From assembly GCA_025355115.1 (NCBI GenBank), contig JANXLO010000181.1, forward strand, positions 1 to 8,341: DNA of 8,341 nucleotides, in the 5' to 3' direction. The DNA is from Chthonomonadaceae bacterium (GTDB taxonomy: Bacteria > Armatimonadota > Chthonomonadetes > Chthonomonadales > Chthonomonadaceae). Each line of letters opens with the position of its first letter. Within the stretch, counting starts at the first letter, position 1. The notes beneath the pieces are model-generated. The model was not told the origin of the DNA, made no database searches, and saw nothing but the letters and a program-made list of their open reading frames with translations. Position numbers and translations under genes: made by a program. Shown here in pieces: positions 7,235 to 8,341 of this stretch.

Positions 7235-7384
7235 GCCAGTCTTATGTTCCATCTCCCATCCTCGTATGCTAATCCACCAGTTTGATCTGACCCCATTAGC
7301 ATCGAGTAGGAGTTGAGAAGCCATCGGCCTCTTCTTCAGTTGGGCCTAGTAGTTGCCATTGCGGCTCATGCAGCACGTGATTAT

Positions 7385-7987
7385 CTACTTGCCTGCTTTC
7401 ATGCCGGTCTTTTTGACGGCATCCAGCACGGTTTGGGCGGACGCGCGCGCCTTGTAATCTTCCCCGACATACGCGAAGACGATGCTGCCTTTTTTGCCGA
7501 TGACAAATGTCGCAGGTTTGAGTATCGTCTTGCCCTCGTATGGGCCGACGTAAAGCTTCGCCCCTTGCGCCTGTTTGTCGGAGAGAAAGACGAACGTATC
7601 GCCCAATTTCTCTATATCCTTCATTTTCTGGAGATCACCGGCCTCTTCATTAGAGAGCGCATAGACAATCGCACCAGCCTTCTGGAGGTCTGCTTCGATT
7701 TTGCCCAACTGTCCCAGTTGAGTGCGACAGAAGGGTCACCAAACACCGCGATAGAAAACAAGCACCACCGGGCGTTTGCCCAGACTCTTGGCGATGTTCA
7801 CAGGTTTGCCGTCGATGCCCGGCAGGAGAAAGCCTTTGGCTTTCTTGCCGACCCAGGCTTTGCCCGTGTCCGTCTCCGCCGCTTCCTGTTCGGCTCCAGC
7901 CCGGTTTCCCACGCATGACAGCATCAGGAGAAACAGAACCGGGATGGTGAACAGTGCAGTTCTCGACCCGATAATATGTCGATTCAT
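7385..7987 (-). CDS. Peroxiredoxin-like lipoprotein, probable selenoprotein (UxxC; in-frame TGA at 7736-7738)
   Basis: Read with the TGA as selenocysteine, this is a 200-residue thioredoxin-fold protein of the AhpC/TSA (redoxin) superfamily. Residues 1-25 are a lipoprotein signal peptide ending at a lipobox (LLMLSC, C25), so it probably acts outside the cytoplasmic membrane. The domain starts at about 45; RPVVLVFYRGVW leads to position 84, encoded by TGA, then PFCRTQLGQL with C87. Relatives have FYRGxWCPxC, so the TGA replaces the catalytic cysteine and gives U84-P-F-C87. The frame continues intact through KPATFVIG (cis-Pro P158) and AYVGEDY to a TAG stop. A hairpin in the SECIS window follows the TGA. 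Start ATG 7987 has GGAAAGG 7 nt upstream. It probably reduces peroxides or disulfides; the electron donor is unknown. The alternative is a nonsense mutation from TGC or TGT. Confidence 0.82.
7704..7722 (-). promoter_or_regulatory. Candidate bacterial SECIS hairpin
   Basis: On the minus strand CTCAACTG (7722-7715), GGA (7714-7712), CAGTTGGG (7711-7704) folds into an 8-bp stem (one T-G wobble) with a three-base loop beginning with G. The stem starts 13 nt and the loop 21 nt after the in-frame TGA at 7738-7736. Bacterial SECIS elements lie inside the coding region just after UGA, with a short stem and a G near the start of the apical loop, so position and form fit SelB-dependent selenocysteine insertion. 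Confidence 0.7.
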
Positions 7988-7994
7988 CAGCGCA

Positions 7995-8022
7995 CCTTTC
8001 CATGCGCAGTATCTTTGCGCAT
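7995..8022 (-). promoter_or_regulatory. Hairpin abutting the ribosome binding site of the selenoprotein gene
   Basis: On the minus strand ATGCGC (8022-8017) and GCGCAT (8007-8002) are perfect inverted repeats around a 9-nt loop and directly precede the ribosome-binding site GGAAAGG (8001-7995), 7 nt before ATG 7987. It could be an operator or a leader structure affecting translation; nothing in the sequence tells which. A weak promoter-like pair (TTGTCA near 8038, GATACT inside the hairpin, 19-nt spacing) is nearby but not convincing. Confidence 0.3.
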
Positions 8023-8122
8023 TTCCGTTTTTTGACAACAAGGCAAGCGGGCAAAAAATGCTCGTTTCTGATCCCTTTTTCCAAAAAGTGCAAAGAGAGT
8101 GTACGCAAGAGTAACGATCCGA

Positions 8123-8341
8123 TTACGCTGAGGCCACCTTTGACGAATTCAAGAGGTCTAAGGATGCATCAATTCCCTCATGCGACCAGTCGCTCCAAGT
8201 CTCCGAGATGATCCCTTGAATGGCTTCGAGGCTTGCGCACCAGCAGTCGACGCTGTGTGTGTCGATGCCGAAGCGATAGGCCAAGCGCAAGGGTCTCGGA
8301 CAGTCCCGTTGAGGAGAGTATCGTGGCCCTGAGAAGAGCGC
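8123..8341 (-). CDS. Possible 3' end of an unrecognised gene (partial)
   Basis: A frame open from the right edge gives 72 residues before a TAA stop at 8125-8123. The middle part (AYRFGIDTHSVDCWCASLEA, then roughly SETWSDWSHEGIDASLDLL) has a balanced, protein-like composition and mostly G or C in third codon positions, while the two other minus-strand frames end earlier and look less protein-like. I do not recognise a family. With only the C-terminal end visible and no start, this stays tentative; the roughly 135 bp between its stop and the selenoprotein start hold no clear terminator. Confidence 0.35.
   Translation of the reverse strand, partial: ALFSGPRYSPQRDCPRPLRLAYRFGIDTHSVDCWCASLEAIQGIISETWSDWSHEGIDASLDLLNSSKVASA

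Larger units (their letters stand above)
7027..7241. mobile_element. MITE-like element with terminal inverted repeats
   Basis: The segments 7034-7058 and 7210-7234 are inverted copies of each other, matching at 23 of 25 positions. Extending outwards 7 nt on each side gives 32-nt arms with 27 matches (7027-7058 and 7210-7241). Immediately outside, TTATG occurs on both sides (7022-7026 and 7242-7246), which fits a 5-bp target-site duplication. Each arm also contains a smaller palindrome, GGAGTKMACTCC. The 151-bp interior has no convincing coding content. Size, arms and flanking duplication suggest a non-autonomous element mobilised by a transposase elsewhere; the transposase family is unknown. 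Confidence 0.6.
6825..7384. other. Non-coding region between nusB and the selenoprotein gene
   Basis: This stretch has no gene I can support. The only sizeable minus-strand frame (7302 down to 6889, 137 codons) has no ribosome-binding site, resembles no family I know, does not share its neighbours' preference for G or C in third codon positions, and is crossed by the MITE-like element at 7027-7241. No tRNA-like cloverleaf or strong terminator was seen. It is probably intergenic DNA with a small mobile-type insertion. Confidence 0.5.

Noticed and set aside
6889..7302. 137-codon minus-strand ORF between nusB and the selenoprotein gene
   Set aside because: There is no ribosome-binding site and no family resemblance, codon use is unlike the neighbours, and the MITE-like element lies within it. 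Kept only as part of the non-coding description.
7736..7738. TGA as a sequencing error or simple nonsense mutation
   Set aside because: Possible, since one base change from TGC or TGT would produce it, but its exact placement at the catalytic Cys, the intact downstream frame and the SECIS-like hairpin together favour selenocysteine. Not fully excluded.
7313..7918. 201-codon plus-strand ORF opposite the selenoprotein gene
   Set aside because: It reads the antisense of a clear lipoprotein signal and redoxin domain; the minus strand explains the sequence better.
7650..8108. 152-codon minus-strand ORF overlapping the selenoprotein in another frame
   Set aside because: The frame has no recognisable domain and its only advantage is the absence of the TGA; the alternative frame carries signal peptide, FYRG-W, PFC and cis-Pro motifs.

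Overview
The window holds a compact bacterial housekeeping cluster of moderately high G+C, all on the minus strand, so transcription runs from high to low coordinates. Ribosome-binding-site placement points to TTG starts for nusB, the kinase/phosphatase gene and the CNNM-domain gene. The order pgpH-ybeY-dagK resembles the yqfF-ybeY-dgkA cluster of Firmicutes and related lineages, and PgpH implies cyclic-di-AMP signalling. A lineage in or near the Firmicutes/Terrabacteria (Armatimonadota is one possibility) fits, but the sequence does not fix the taxon.

Layout from right to left: 8123-8341 is a possible 3' end of an unrecognised gene. 7385-7987 is a small lipoprotein-type peroxiredoxin-like gene interrupted by one in-frame TGA, exactly where this family has its catalytic cysteine (W-[TGA]-P-F-C). 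A compact hairpin with a GGA loop sits 13 nt after the TGA, in the bacterial SECIS window. I read the gene as a UxxC selenoprotein; this is the most notable content of the window. 6761-7384 is non-coding as far as I can tell and contains a 215-bp MITE-like element with imperfect terminal inverted repeats and a matching 5-bp flanking duplication.

Next come nusB (with a very large internal insertion) and folD, joined by an ATGA overlap. A 260-320 bp gap follows, holding a perfect-consensus sigma-70 promoter (TTGACA, 17 nt, TATAAT). It drives a second unit: pgpH (7TM-HD c-di-AMP phosphodiesterase), ybeY, a fused diacylglycerol/undecaprenol kinase-PAP2 phosphatase, and a CNNM/CorC-type membrane protein cut off by the left edge. 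These genes are tightly packed: ybeY starts 128 nt inside pgpH, the kinase gene follows after 12 nt, and the CNNM gene overlaps the kinase gene by 14 nt.

The genes combine RNA metabolism (NusB, YbeY), one-carbon metabolism (FolD), c-di-AMP turnover (PgpH), lipid-carrier recycling (kinase-PAP2) and probable ion transport (CNNM). The redox selenoprotein upstream looks functionally separate.
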